Assembly (NCBI GenBank): GCA_933228895.1
Contig: OW121850.1
Span: forward strand, 32,683,773-32,747,772
Direction: 5' to 3'
DNA from: Platycnemis pennipes
Taxonomy: Eukaryota > Arthropoda > Insecta > Odonata > Platycnemididae
DNA length: 64,000 nucleotides
Shown: positions 1 to 10,321 of the stretch, piece after piece
How positions within the stretch are numbered: position 1 is the first letter of the stretch
How the letters are laid out: every line of letters begins with the position of its first letter
The notes under the pieces: generated by a model
Database searches by the model: none
Told to the model about the DNA's origin: nothing
What the model saw: the letters and a program-made list of their open reading frames with translations, nothing else
Position numbers and translations under genes: made by a program

Positions 1-1413
1 AGTAACCAAAACAACTACACACATCAATACTGTTCAGTTTCTGGCGAAAGTTTTTGCGGCGTTCTGATGACACAAGTACGCTTCTGGGAGTCTTCCACAT
101 TGTCGTTGTTGACGGCAACGTTTCACCCACTACGCTGCAGGCATCCTCAGGCTGGGCTGAAGTGAAGATTGCTTAGAAAACAGCTCTTATTTGTAATATG
201 ACAGTGTATTTGGACACAAACTGGAATTGCGTTGGTGTCCCTGCATCTCTCCAAGAAGGCAAGAGAAGAGAGTAATCTGCCCCTTTTCTTTCGAAGCGTC
301 TCCAAAGTCTTGCCTTCTTGGAGAGATGCAGGGACACCAACAAAATTCCAATTTGTGTCCAAATATGCCATCACATTATAAATAAGAGCCGTTCTGAAGC
401 AATCTTCACTTCAGCCTGGCCTGAAAATACCTGCAGCATAGTGGGTGAAACGTCACCATCAACAATGTCAACGTGGAAGACTCCCGGAAGCCTACCTGTG
501 TCACATATCAATGCTGCTTCTTCGGCATTAATTCATAGGCAGTTTTACACTTCAAATTAGACACATCTAATGCTTATAATAATAAATAATATGTACTTTT
601 ATCACAACTTTCTATTTCACATTCAATAAACCAGCATCTCATGATATTCTTTTTTAATATGATGTGGCATACTGATGTGGGATATATAATCATTACTACG
701 ACCAATGGTGGTGCCAATTTTTCACCCGATGTGCCGGATTATTGTGCCAATTTATTGGACCACATCAAATGGACTTATTCCCAAGTTCTTTTTCAAATAA
801 ATTGTACAAACGTGCATACATGTAAGTGGTAAAGCTTGCCTTAAGTGAAATGAAGGAATGTTCTGCAAGAGATGGGAAAAATGAATGACATAGGAGGGAA
901 GGGATAGAAAAATGAAAAATGCATTCCAATAATCCAATCAAAAAATCATTACAAGACAGGAAAATAGGATTATTTATTCTTTGGGCATGCAGTGCATTTA
1001 AATGACCTACATGCCCAAAACTGCAAACTCTGAGGTAACTCACAGTATATAGATTGGTATAATTCTCACATTCCTCCACTGTAATTGTAGAGAGCAAAAT
1101 CTTATACATCCAGTACTTGCAGTTTATTTTCCGTTCTTAGTTGAATATTGACCAGGTTCCACATTCATCCACAATCCATGGACCTTGGATTCCAAATTTA
1201 ACTTCACAAAAGAAAATCTTCTGCCAGACTGAATACTCACACAAAAACATTCTCAGGAATAAGGAACAAATCAAATCTGGTGTTTAAAAGATGATATTTG
1301 ACACTAATCTCAAGTAGGGTTCTTCATGGAGACAAAAATAGTCAATACACCATACCATGGAACACAATTCAGAAAGCAAAAACAAAATGATAGTTATGAT
1401 GCCTCATACTTAC
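1..1413 (-). other. Partial intron 3 of the ATP9-like gene
   Basis: This stretch lies downstream of the exon 3 donor on the minus strand. I see no reading frame resembling the next expected ATP9 segment (the helix 2 and actuator region). The only structure recognised is the fold-back element near the left edge; the rest is AT-rich non-coding sequence. Confidence 0.7.
58..517. repeat. Fold-back (inverted-repeat) element
   Basis: Two diverged arms of about 200 bp face each other around a short spacer (about 263-312). The left arm, for example GGAGTCTTCCACATTGTCG and GTTTCACCCACTACGCTGCAGG, is matched in reverse complement by the right arm at about 400-500. The innermost part, TCTCCAAGAAGGCAAGA and its complement, is almost perfect. 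Short open frames inside it are repeats of one another and are not genes. The element family was not recognised, and its outer ends may run past position 1. Confidence 0.8.
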
Positions 1414-1527
1414 CAATGGTCCCCAATAGGTATACAGATATCCAATCCTTATATCTGGAATAAACTGACTGGTAGCCATGATGAGGAAGTACAAGTTAAG
1501 AAAAAATTTGAACTGCTGAAATAAAAC
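1414..1527 (-). CDS. ATP9: ATP9-like coding exon 3
   Basis: The exon starts after TTATAG (acceptor AG at 1529-1528) and reads [17 protein letters not shown], then [25 protein letters not shown] sequence, 38 codons in phase 0. The donor GTAAGT begins at 1413. It covers the first membrane helix and the conserved GYLYTYW motif that precedes helix 2. Confidence 0.92.
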
Positions 1528-2891
1528 CTATAATGGAAAAAGAAACACATTAGCAGCAACGTAAACAAGAAGACTGCACATACCAGGAAAAATATTCACT
1601 CTCTTACCAAGGGTAGAAACGTAATGACATTGTACTTCTGGTTTCTGATAACATTTGGTGGAAACTTCTCAGGGCTAACTTGACCAATCATGATATTTCT
1701 AGCTTTTAGCTCACGCTGTCTCCGACATTTTCTCCACATCCACAGACAGAACCTGCAGAAAGGGAATTAATTTTAAAATGCATAGCAATTTTGGTCAATT
1801 CAAACCTCCAACCGAACACGAATAATAGAGATAACTTCTATATCACAGGACTTTGTGGAATTTTCCGTCACTAAAATGAAAAAATAACACGGCGACTGAA
1901 TGAATGCGATAACCTTTCGAATTTTTCTCCACGAGCTGTGAGCTCCCCACTTTTCTCACTCAACCCATCCCTTCCAGAATATTTCCATCTCCTAGCGACT
2001 ATTACTTTCAATTCCACGGTTTCTTAGTTAAAGAAACGGATATTGACAAAGTACATATTACTCGCAACAGTTATTCACCTCATTGTCCCGAAATGTGAAC
2101 ATTTTCATCATCATAATTTCGGCAGGAGACAATTTCACTGTTAAGATAGAAATTTAAGAGCCATTCGATTGACTCAAGAACAAACATAAATCACTTTATG
2201 GCTTTAATAAAACACCCATGCTTCCAGGGAAATGATGTCTATATGACTGGTAGCATGACATTAATTGCACCGTTAGGAAATTACAACCTAAGGCTAAACA
2301 GAGCCCCACAGGCAAACTTGAAAATTGTTTTGAGGCAAATTCAGTATTCACTTGTAAATTAGCCATATTATTATTTTTGCAGTGACGTTTATCAATTACA
2401 AAGTGCAAATAAGGCAGTACCTTGAACAAAGACTGCTGTTATGTTTCGGAATTAATGGAATTTCTTCCGTCCCTTTAGTTAAAGCTGTAGTGGACTCAGT
2501 CCTACTGTTCTGGGTTAAAGAGGTCATGGCTTAAACTTAATCGCTGAAAGTGTATAATCCTTTCACTCCTGTACCTATATCGTGACCATAGTCTATTATA
2601 TACTGTCACTCTCTGTGTACCCGCTAACTTCCTTTATTGACGTTTTACAAAAACAAGTGAATGTCGATTATTAAATAAACAGCTGCCTTCGCTAAATCAT
2701 GGCCGATTTCAGGTTCTTGTACTCAATGGGTCATTTTTTCCAAAAGTTGAACGGGCATCCGAGACGTGAGTTAACCTGACAACTTTTTGGTAAATTTTCA
2801 CAAATATTATCACAGAAAAACTCCATTACCTTTCTCGATTGCTGTCGTTCTCGTCATCATCTACTATAAGCGTTGCGTCATCATTTTCCAT
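1414..2891 (-). CDS. ATP9: ATP9/Neo1-type P4-ATPase, N-terminal part (3 exons, continues beyond window)
   Basis: This is the 5' end of a gene for a class-2 P4-ATPase. Members of this group act in late Golgi and endosomal membranes and are thought to control phospholipid asymmetry and vesicle traffic. Exons 2891-2830, 1752-1608 and 1527-1414 join in one frame over GT-AG introns and give 107 codons (62+145+114 nt). An acidic start ([16 protein letters not shown]) leads into a basic patch ([12 protein letters not shown]). The family hallmark of the first transmembrane region follows: an [17 protein letters not shown] stretch, then [17 protein letters not shown] and [11 protein letters not shown]. 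Order and spacing match ATP9A/ATP9B. The DKTGT phosphorylation motif, actuator and remaining membrane helices must lie left of position 1, because no next exon is visible in 1-1413. The start is the only ATG upstream of the acidic segment in this frame. Seen: exons and motifs. Known: family role. Inferred: orthology. Confidence 0.9.
1608..1752 (-). CDS. ATP9: ATP9-like coding exon 2
   Basis: The acceptor is a TTTCTGCAG-type site at 1753-1761. The exon encodes [18 protein letters not shown] and ends in [12 protein letters not shown]. The donor GTAAGAG begins at 1607. The segment holds the basic pre-membrane patch and the conserved NQKYN signature. The intron to exon 3 is only 80 nt. Confidence 0.9.
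1753..2829 (-). other. Intron 1 of the ATP9-like gene
   Basis: The stretch is bounded by the donor at 2829-2828 and the acceptor CTGCAG ending at 1753. I see no coding potential, RNA gene or repeat with clear boundaries in it. Confidence 0.8.
2830..2891 (-). CDS. ATP9: ATP9-like coding exon 1
   Basis: ATG at 2891-2889 followed by 20 codons of an acidic, presumably cytosolic N-terminus. The exon ends after AG of an Arg codon; the donor GT is at 2829-2828. The split codon AG|G is completed by exon 2. Acidic N-termini upstream of the first helix are usual in this family. Confidence 0.85.
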
Positions 2892-4280
2892 TCTGACAAT
2901 GAATTTTCGTCACCTTACGGTTAAAATTGGTCCATTTCTGTGCGACTACACATTCGTTCTACGTATAGGCAAAAAGAAATAAGGCATGCACAACCATTCC
3001 ATGGACAAGCGTACACTCCTGCTCGCTGGGCCTTTTGACTACTCTCGTTATCACCGCTTATCTGTGCATAACGCTCAAAATGGGGGAGGATATCGACAGG
3101 TCATACTATTTGCGTCACAAGGATTAATGGATATTCGAGAGAATGTTTGAGAGTGGAGGAAGGGTGAAGAAAACCTCTGCACCGGAAATTGCCTACCCAA
3201 ACTATTTGGGAAAAGCCCCAAAGGTTTCAACATATCATCCGTCAGACGGATTACTCCAGAACAGCATTCTGGTACTGACCGAGAATTAAATAAACAATCG
3301 GGAAAGTGCTGACCGGGGGTTAAATATCTCCATCGTTTGCGAGCTACCGCGTGGGGAATTGAACCCAGACAATCTGGATAGAAGGCATATCGGTACTTCG
3401 GTCACCACATACTTTCGATCCCCATAAATTGACTTAAATTACATGAGGTAAAAATACGCCAGCGAAGAAACTCGTCCAGCTATGACCAACAGGCAGTTAC
3501 TATCAATAGAACTTCATAATCAAACGAACCACGACTCACCGACAAAATACTAAACCGTAGCAGCATCTCTGCTTCCTGGCGTAGTGAGGTTTATAAGTAT
3601 CTCGAGCATCCTGTTCTGAAGGGGGTAGTAAATACTCCCTTTCATCCAGATCGAAATCGCCCTCGTGCAATGCTACACGCAATGGCACTTCTTCCATTCT
3701 TGGAAACTTCTCGGTATTCGGGTATTACCTTCAACGATTGAACATCACATGATAATTCAGTTAAATTATGACCATCACAATACTAAACAATATCAGTTGG
3801 CACTCCGAAAGGTCGAAACTTTTACGAGCAACAACCCTGGGCACTACATTATAGCGAACATTTTCTGCAGCTAAAACCTTTTCTTAGGTTTCATAACCTA
3901 TGCTATTTAATAAAGCATTCCTCAGGAAATTTTGGACTGATGGCTGCACAATCAAAAACTTGATCAGCCGAAAGGAGAAAAATACTAACTCTATCCACAG
4001 AACCACCAGAACAAATAGACGAAAATACATCAAATACCTTGAACATAATTTATGTTAACATTCACAACTTTATTCCTCGTTATCGGTGGAATACAGGTGG
4101 TGGGTTTAGCACGAAGTCAAATGCCTGGTACACGCCTCGTTCCATGTTTACGCACTGTTTTGTTTGTTGTGATTGTAAAACGTTATTCCTTTTTTACTTA
4201 CTTGCTCCCGCTTTAGTTCTTTTGTACGGTTCATTCACTGGATTGACTGTTTCTCATGTGACGACATGTTTTCATGAAAA
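2892..4280. other. 5' flank of the ATP9-like gene
   Basis: This non-coding stretch should contain the transcription start and 5' UTR of the ATP9-like gene next to 2892, but no TATA box or other core promoter element stands out. A tRNA-derived SINE lies at about 3225-3412. Short open frames around 3665-4335 have no recognisable features. Confidence 0.5.
3225..3412 (-). repeat. tRNA-derived SINE (family 1)
   Basis: The minus strand reads a box A-like TGGTGACCGAAG near 3405 and a clear box B, GGTTCAATTCC, at 3365-3355, spaced as in a tRNA head. The downstream body carries a CATC(C/T)G..GACGGA..TACT core. That core recurs in the copies at about 23936-24112 and 27575-27790. It is a degenerate SINE, not a functional tRNA, since no acceptor stem can be formed. 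Confidence 0.5.
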
Positions 4281-4722
4281 TGTCGTTTTACCCGGTACAT
4301 TTTTTGGACAATTTCTTGTACAAAGGCTTGTTTAGACTGAACGAAATTGTATGTTTGTCTGAATGGAATTAGAACACGTTGTATTTCCTGTTCAGTCATT
4401 CAGACAATCGCGCAAGTTTTCGTACAATTTGCCGCTTTACACGGTACAATTTCCTCATGCAAGAGTTTGTACAAGAAATTGTACGAAAAATTGTATCGTG
4501 TAAAGCGGCAAATTGTACGAAAACTTGCGCGATTGTCTGAATGACTGAACAGGAAATACAGTAAATTGTACCATGTAAAGCGGCAAATTGTGTGAACGCT
4601 TGTGCGAATGGCTGTACGGAAAATAGAACCTCTGTTCTAATTCCACTCATTGTCAGACATACAATGTCGTTCAGTTTCATACATTCGTTTGTACATTCAA
4701 ATGTATCATGTGAAGCGGCCTA
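4281..4722. repeat. Multi-unit palindromic fold-back MITE
   Basis: The element has nested inverted repeats. An inner pair (about 4382-4454 against 4487-4558) is near-perfect. An outer pair (about 4331-4378 against 4634-4680) contains ACTGAACGA and ATTGTATGT. The diverged ends carry CCGGTACATTT and its counterpart ATGTATCATGTGAAGCGG. The motif GTAAAGCGGCAAATTGT occurs several times in both orientations, and the right half has one extra unit (about 4562-4630) that the left half lacks. There is no coding capacity. Confidence 0.8.
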
Positions 4723-5399
4723 AAGAGTTCCTTCCAAGAACAAACGATTGAAGTTATACTCTCGAAAAGTAACTGGTTGCACTGGTGGCCATCGGACTTG
4801 TGGACTAACTATAGAAAAACTGAATATAAGATTGTGTGAATCCGTGTGATCTATTGTCGATGGAATTGATGTGTACTACGGAATGGTCAGTCGTTTGATC
4901 CCACTCTTAAGACTCGTTCATTTCGTAGTGAAATTTTCGTTTTCGAAAAATCTTCATGCCCTTCACTATCTTTTCTATCCTAAGCCATTTTTTGTCATTT
5001 GGAAAATCCGTTCTATAGTTTTAGGATCCTTATACGACTGACAATCATCTTGGGCCCGATTATGTAAAGTCGAAAGAATTTCGGCTCATATGGAGAGTCG
5101 TGGGACACCGGAACGAACAGATCCCGAACATCGTTCACCGCCGTGACGTATAACAGTTGACTGATGTCTATCCAGCGCGCCATTATTACAATGGAGGGAA
5201 GTAGCAGTAGTATTTTTTTATTTATAGTTCTTGAAAACTAATCTTTCAAATACAGAAATTTTACAAAAAGAATATACATATCGTGTTTATCACAATCACT
5301 CACCACATTACAAATTATCACAAGTTACCCTTTGCCACTTACAATTATTTTTTAAGAAAAACAAACAAATATACTATCACTAGAGATCGTACAGGATCC

Positions 5400-7270
5400 C
5401 TCAACTAGTTTGCCCCCCAGCTGTTGCCCACAGTCCTTCTTGGTAATGTATAATATAAAAGTACATAATTGTACTGATGTCCTTTCACTTGAGAGGGTAG
5501 TTTGTCCTAACAAAATGGCATTACTTTTTTTTTACATTCACTCACATTTAAATCACTTATTTCGTTCATTATTTTGTTATATACCTTTAATACATTAAAA
5601 AACAAAGATTTCTGCCCATCTGTATTACATTGCACATTCAAGTAGAAGTTGTTCCTGTGTCTGGTGGTATACTTATGCTACACTGCTTCTTACTAGGAAA
5701 TTCTTAAAATAGTTTCTTTAATTGAGTTCTCATTTGATACATAGCTATGTGTGAAGAGAAGGCTTCTATAAACTACTCTCTGTTCTATAGATAAGAAACA
5801 AAGCGCTTTCAACATGTCATTTCTATGTTTTCTTTTTTGGCATGCTAGAATTCTATAACTCTATGAGGGCTATTAATAGCCCTCATACCTTTTGATTGCA
5901 GTTTTTTTAAAAAGTTTTCTTTGTTTGTATCAAATAAAATGGTGGCACAGTAATCCAAATGAGGAGCTATAATTGTTTTGTACGCCAAAAGTCTTGTCCA
6001 CATCATTAGAAGTTTACTAATTCTAGATAATATTGCAATTTTTTTACAAACTTAATTTACATGGTTTTCAAATTTTAACATTGAATGACTACTTATCACC
6101 CCAAGGTATTTTACTTGGGTTTGGTATTCTAGAGTTTTATTAGGTATCTATTTATACTCTTTCAGCATGTTTTTTCATTAAGTCCTTTTGCTTTTTGTTT
6201 TGGTTTGTTATTAGTGATGCTGAAGATTTTTTGACATTTAGTTTTATTTTATTTCTTGCAAACCATTTATTCATAATTTTTAGCTCATTATTTAATTGGT
6301 TACAAATTATTGGATTCTCTTTCCCAGATACATATACCAAAGGTTCATCTCCAAACATATTAATAAAAATATTTCTTTCTGTGTTTATTTCTTTCCTAAA
6401 CCCAGACTGATGGGCATAAAACAAATTATTGTCCTTGAAGTACGTATTTATTTGCTTGTGGACCCAATTTTCAATTACTTTTTCCAGTAAAGGTAGCAAG
6501 TTATAATTGGTCTAAGTTCATCAGGTTTGGAGGGGTTTTGGATATTTGGGATCGGGATTACTGTTGGGAGTTGAAGTTTAAGTGAACTATTTTAACTGCT
6601 TTCAAAGATAAGTTAACAATTTCCACTACATAATTGCAATATTCTTCAAAATTTTCTTAATTTTTGCATTTACTTCATCTGGGTTTACCTTATTGTTTTT
6701 AAGGTTGAAAATTATCTTTTGTAGTTCACTTACAGAAATAGGTATGAAATCACAATATTTGGTATCACTTACAATCAGTGGCATAGCCATTATGTTCTCC
6801 AGTGGAGGGTGGGCAAAAATAAGTTAACGCTCCATAAGTAAATCAAATTTGTTTTTGCCCCTTCATGAAAAATGTTAAGATTTATTAATACAATATGTAT
6901 TTATTATATTTCTCCCTCTCGTTGAATTTCAACGGGGACCTTCAGCTAGTTGAACTATAATTTTTCATTTGACTAATGAGCCAGGGGGGGGCAAGCTCCC
7001 CAACCTGCCCCACCGTGGCTACGCCCATGCTTACAATTGGTATTTCATTATTGCTGAGGTCAAACTCATTGTCATTTATGGTAACAATACTTTTCTCAAT
7101 GTCTTCCACACGTTTTATTATGTATTCATTCATTTTATTTGCGAACTCCACTTCATATCTACCTTTTGACCATCATTAAACACTACACTCTTATTTTCTT
7201 TATTGTTGCTCCTTTTATTTGACACTAGTGATTTGAGTGTTTTCCACATTTGTTTGGAGTCTGATTTTTT
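5400..7270 (-). mobile_element. Degenerate Jockey/CR1-like LINE fragment (minus strand)
   Basis: Minus-strand frames give successive pieces of a non-LTR retrotransposon reverse transcriptase. They are MWKTLKSLVSNKRSNN (about 7240), MNEYIIKRVEDIEKSI (about 7140), VSELQKIIFNLKNNK (about 6730), LLEKVIENWVHKQINTYF then HQSGFRKEINTE (6490-6390), LNNELKIMNKWF (about 6280), VKYLGVISS (about 6100) and IIAPHLDYC plus LQSKGMRA (about 5950-5880). The order matches RT fingers, palm, thumb and C-terminal region. The catalytic FADD-type motif is lost: an internal deletion joins the fingers to a damaged FGDE. Stops and frameshifts are frequent, so it is dead. The 5' end is missing, and a MITE interrupts it at 6776-7029. 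Confidence 0.8.
6776..7029. mobile_element. hAT-type non-autonomous element (MITE) inside the LINE
   Basis: This 254-bp insertion is flanked by identical 8-bp direct repeats, CTTACAAT, at 6768-6775 and 7030-7037. Its ends are imperfect inverted repeats (CAGTGGCATAGCCA and, reversed, CATGGGCGTAGCCAC). An 8-bp duplication with CAGTG-like ends is typical of hAT elements. Removing it reconnects the LINE frame from SNNEIPIVS to SDTKYCDF. It encodes no protein. Confidence 0.85.
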
Positions 7271-7659
7271 ATAGGGAACAAGCAGAGGTAATTAACAATA
7301 ATTAATTGACATGATTTACTGTTGATGATTGTAATCAATCTATTCACTTTAAAATGTAACAAAATATGCTGGTATGGAATAAAGGCGGACTTATTAAGAA
7401 AGTGAAAGTTTTGAAAATTGAAACTGATTACATCTTTGGAATTAAATAACATAATTTTTTAGTTTTATCAATTGATTGTGTCTACAGCTTCTGTAATGAT
7501 ATTGTTTTCTTGAGTGAGTCATTACATCTTCATGCATATATTCTGCCGTCCGCCTGTTTTCTATCTAAATAGTACATTGATTTGGAATAGATGATATCAC
7601 AGTCGCAGAAAACAAATATGCAACAACTGTTCAGTATCCTGCGGTAATGTATGCGCCCG

Positions 7660-7880
7660 AAGACCTTAGGATGTCTGCATCTACATAATACCCTGCAAGC
7701 CACCATAAAGGTGTGTGGCAGGGTGAGATTGCCATGCAGGGGGGATGCCCATACAATGTCAGAATTTGTTGATCGAACACAACCGCACAAAGCAAGGCAG
7801 AATAATGATATCTGCTCAAAGTAATTTCCAACATGATAACATCTCCTCTCAATAATATAGATTGCCCCTGCATTAGCATT
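7660..7880. repeat. Dispersed repeat with CCCTGCAAGCCACC core
   Basis: The segment TGCATCTACATAATACCCTG followed by CAAGCCACCATAAAGG resembles the stretch at about 27788-27850 (TGCATCTTCTCC...ACTCTGCAATCCACC). It is therefore a dispersed repeat rather than unique DNA. Similar sequences are known as abundant short repeats in several arthropods; that family link is from memory. Boundaries are approximate. Confidence 0.45.
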
Positions 7881-8153
7881 AAAAACTTACATAGAAGTAT
7901 CTCAAGAATAAAAAACCTATATGTCTAGTCGACCTGGCAATTTATTAATCAGCATTTAAAAAAAACATTGCATGGCGACATTTTAAAACAAAACAAATAG
8001 TTTAATACACTGTAAATGTTCAGATGAGGGTGGAATTCGCTATGTGACATCAAGAAGTTCTTGACGCTCACGAATTTAGTACAGTCAAGGTCTGTGTATA
8101 GTTCACGTGTGCCAAATTATGCCGAATCAAATTATGTGTGATCTGCTCTATCC

Positions 8154-8305
8154 GATCCAAGGTTATCCTTTCCCTAGTTCCTCAACTTTTTTCAGTGGCT
8201 ATTCTGCATAGAAGTATGTCGTTAGTTTCTCTCTGATCCAAGGTTGTAGTTTCTCAACTTTTATCAGTGCCTATTTTACAAAGAAGTATGTCCTTCGTTT
8301 GCTGT
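8154..8305. repeat. Diverged tandem duplication, unit about 80 bp
   Basis: The segment starting GATCCAAGGTT at 8154 is repeated at 8235. Each copy continues with CTCAACTTTT(T/A)(T)CAGTG, a TATT-containing piece and AGAAGTATGTC. The copies differ by small indels and substitutions. Confidence 0.65.
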
Positions 8306-8519
8306 AAATTGTTTGACATGGATCCTGCTAGTCCAACTGGATCCTGCTTCTCCAGCTGGAAGTGGCCAATTTGTAGCTGAAATTTTTACCAGGGCCCTGA
8401 GATGATTACAAGTGTAATGTATTTTTTCCTTGCTGAATTACTTGAGCCGGAGAATTAAGAATGTGGCATGCTTAAATTTTTATCCACTATTTTAATTGTT
8501 AATGAGTATTTATACCAAA

Positions 8520-8720
8520 GCTCAATATTAATATCACGGTCTAGTATTAACATTATTGCCCAGTATTGAAATCTCTGCTCCATATTTAAATCACTGCTCA
8601 GTATTAAAATCACTGCTCAGTATTGCATTATGCCCAGTATTGAAATCACTGCTCAGTTTTGTAATCAGTTAATCACTGGCAAAATGATTAGTGATTTTGA
8701 TATTGAAATTTTAATACTGG
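8520..8720. repeat. Short-period tandem repeat (CAGTATTRAAATCACTGCT-like)
   Basis: Seven or more imperfect units of about 19-28 bp carry CAGTATTRAAATCACTGCT or close variants. The last part (about 8670-8720) contains the motif in inverted orientation (TTTTAATACTGG). Confidence 0.65.
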
Positions 8721-10321
8721 CCAGTATTAAATTTCTGTAAGGGTGTACCTATACTGTTTAATTAAAAACTTAATTTACCACAAATTGTTTTTAAATATAT
8801 TGTTTTATGGGACTTGCATTTTCTATTTGAGACTGACACCTCTAATACTAGCTGTTCCTCGATTGGTGAAAATTAGACGCGGCTTCAATTTTAACATTTG
8901 TGTGCCATAACTAGTTCTGTTCTTACTCTGGTACATAAGTAGTAGTTTTGTGAAGCACCTCTAGTACATGAGTTCTACTTCCCAATACTTTCACGAGTAC
9001 TAGTTCTGTGTACTACCTCTAGCACAAGAGTACTAGTTTTCTTCAATGCTTCCAATACTAGAGGATTCACCTCCATGAAAAAAGTAACTTCCCAATTGTT
9101 TTTCAATACTACCAGTCTACTTTTTCGTAAAGGATGAATACATTTCATTAGTTTTAAGTATTGTATTGCATGTTACTGGTGTATAGACTCATATGTATAT
9201 GATCCACAAAAGTTGTTTGAATATCTTTTAATTGATATCACCACTAATGATACTATTTAAATTTTAATTAGCATAATTAATAGTGGTTAAAATTTTCTCT
9301 TATGTTGCCCTCTTCTATATATTTACTGCAGAAATTATCCCAACACTGTTCTTAGGTCTTCATTTTCATCATCTTTCCTACTAGATGATGACTCGGCTAT
9401 AATTATGACGTGGTGCATCTGTGATTCTATCATCGCTCAGAGATGTTCAAAGCGTTCTGAAAAGAAAGTGCTCTGAGCTTATAGAGCGGATAGGAACAAT
9501 CAAAAGTACTTTCAGCGGTGGCAGCGCCAAAAGCATGATTCGACCACACCCAACTCTACACATTAACCATTGAAAGTCCGTTGTTAAGATAACCAGCACT
9601 TTAATGTCCAGATTAGAATTAATGAGAGATTATAAAACTGAATTTTGGTTTAAGCATTGGTTAACTTAAACCTCCATGCCAACCAGACATTATAAAACCA
9701 GCCCTTAGTGTTGTCATTTGTCTTGTGCTTTCGTGGCATCATTGTGAAAAATTATCGCTAGATTGGAGAAGAGCATCTCCATAATCAACGCAGAAAGTTG
9801 CATTTTTGAAATTGAAGTGCGTCATTATCTCTGGAACAGTTAATGCACTGATATCGGATGAAGAAGATTCCAAGGCGAGGCATAACAGATTGAGAAACAA
9901 CAGGCTTTAAACTTAGGCACAAGTCATCAAAACAGTCCATTGACATTCAAAATTTGTTGAAAAATTTTCTTCTATCTTCTAGTAGTTGATGAAACAAGGC
10001 ATGGAAACTCCCCAAAATCAGTTTATCTACAACAATGGGATGAACCCACCGCCGCATATAGGAGTTTTTGCACTCAAAAACAGGTCAAAAGTCAAAATCG
10101 CCAAGTTAAGTTAAAATCTTTTCAAACGTATTAATCCTCAAGCTTGATAACCAGACCATCTATTGGCTGTCAATACCTTCCACTCTGCACATGCCTACTG
10201 TTGCATAGTCAGTCAGAACCAAGGCAGTCGGCAACGCAAGTACTTGTTCGTGCGCTATCGTGTGTGAAATTTATTTTTCTCGCTATTGTGGTTATGTTTT
10301 GATGAAAAGCACATATTGATT

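Larger units (their letters stand above)
7881..10053. other. Intergenic, with two tandem-repeat patches
   Basis: No coding region is visible. Two local tandem structures are listed separately (about 8154-8305 and 8520-8720). A loosely repetitive ACTAGTTCTGT/AGTACTAGTTTT-rich patch lies at about 8890-9070. The remainder is AT-rich without a recognised feature. Confidence 0.5.

Noticed and set aside
4347..4680. Overlapping 65- to 98-codon frames
   Set aside because: They lie wholly in the multi-unit fold-back element and repeat each other's residues in mirror fashion.
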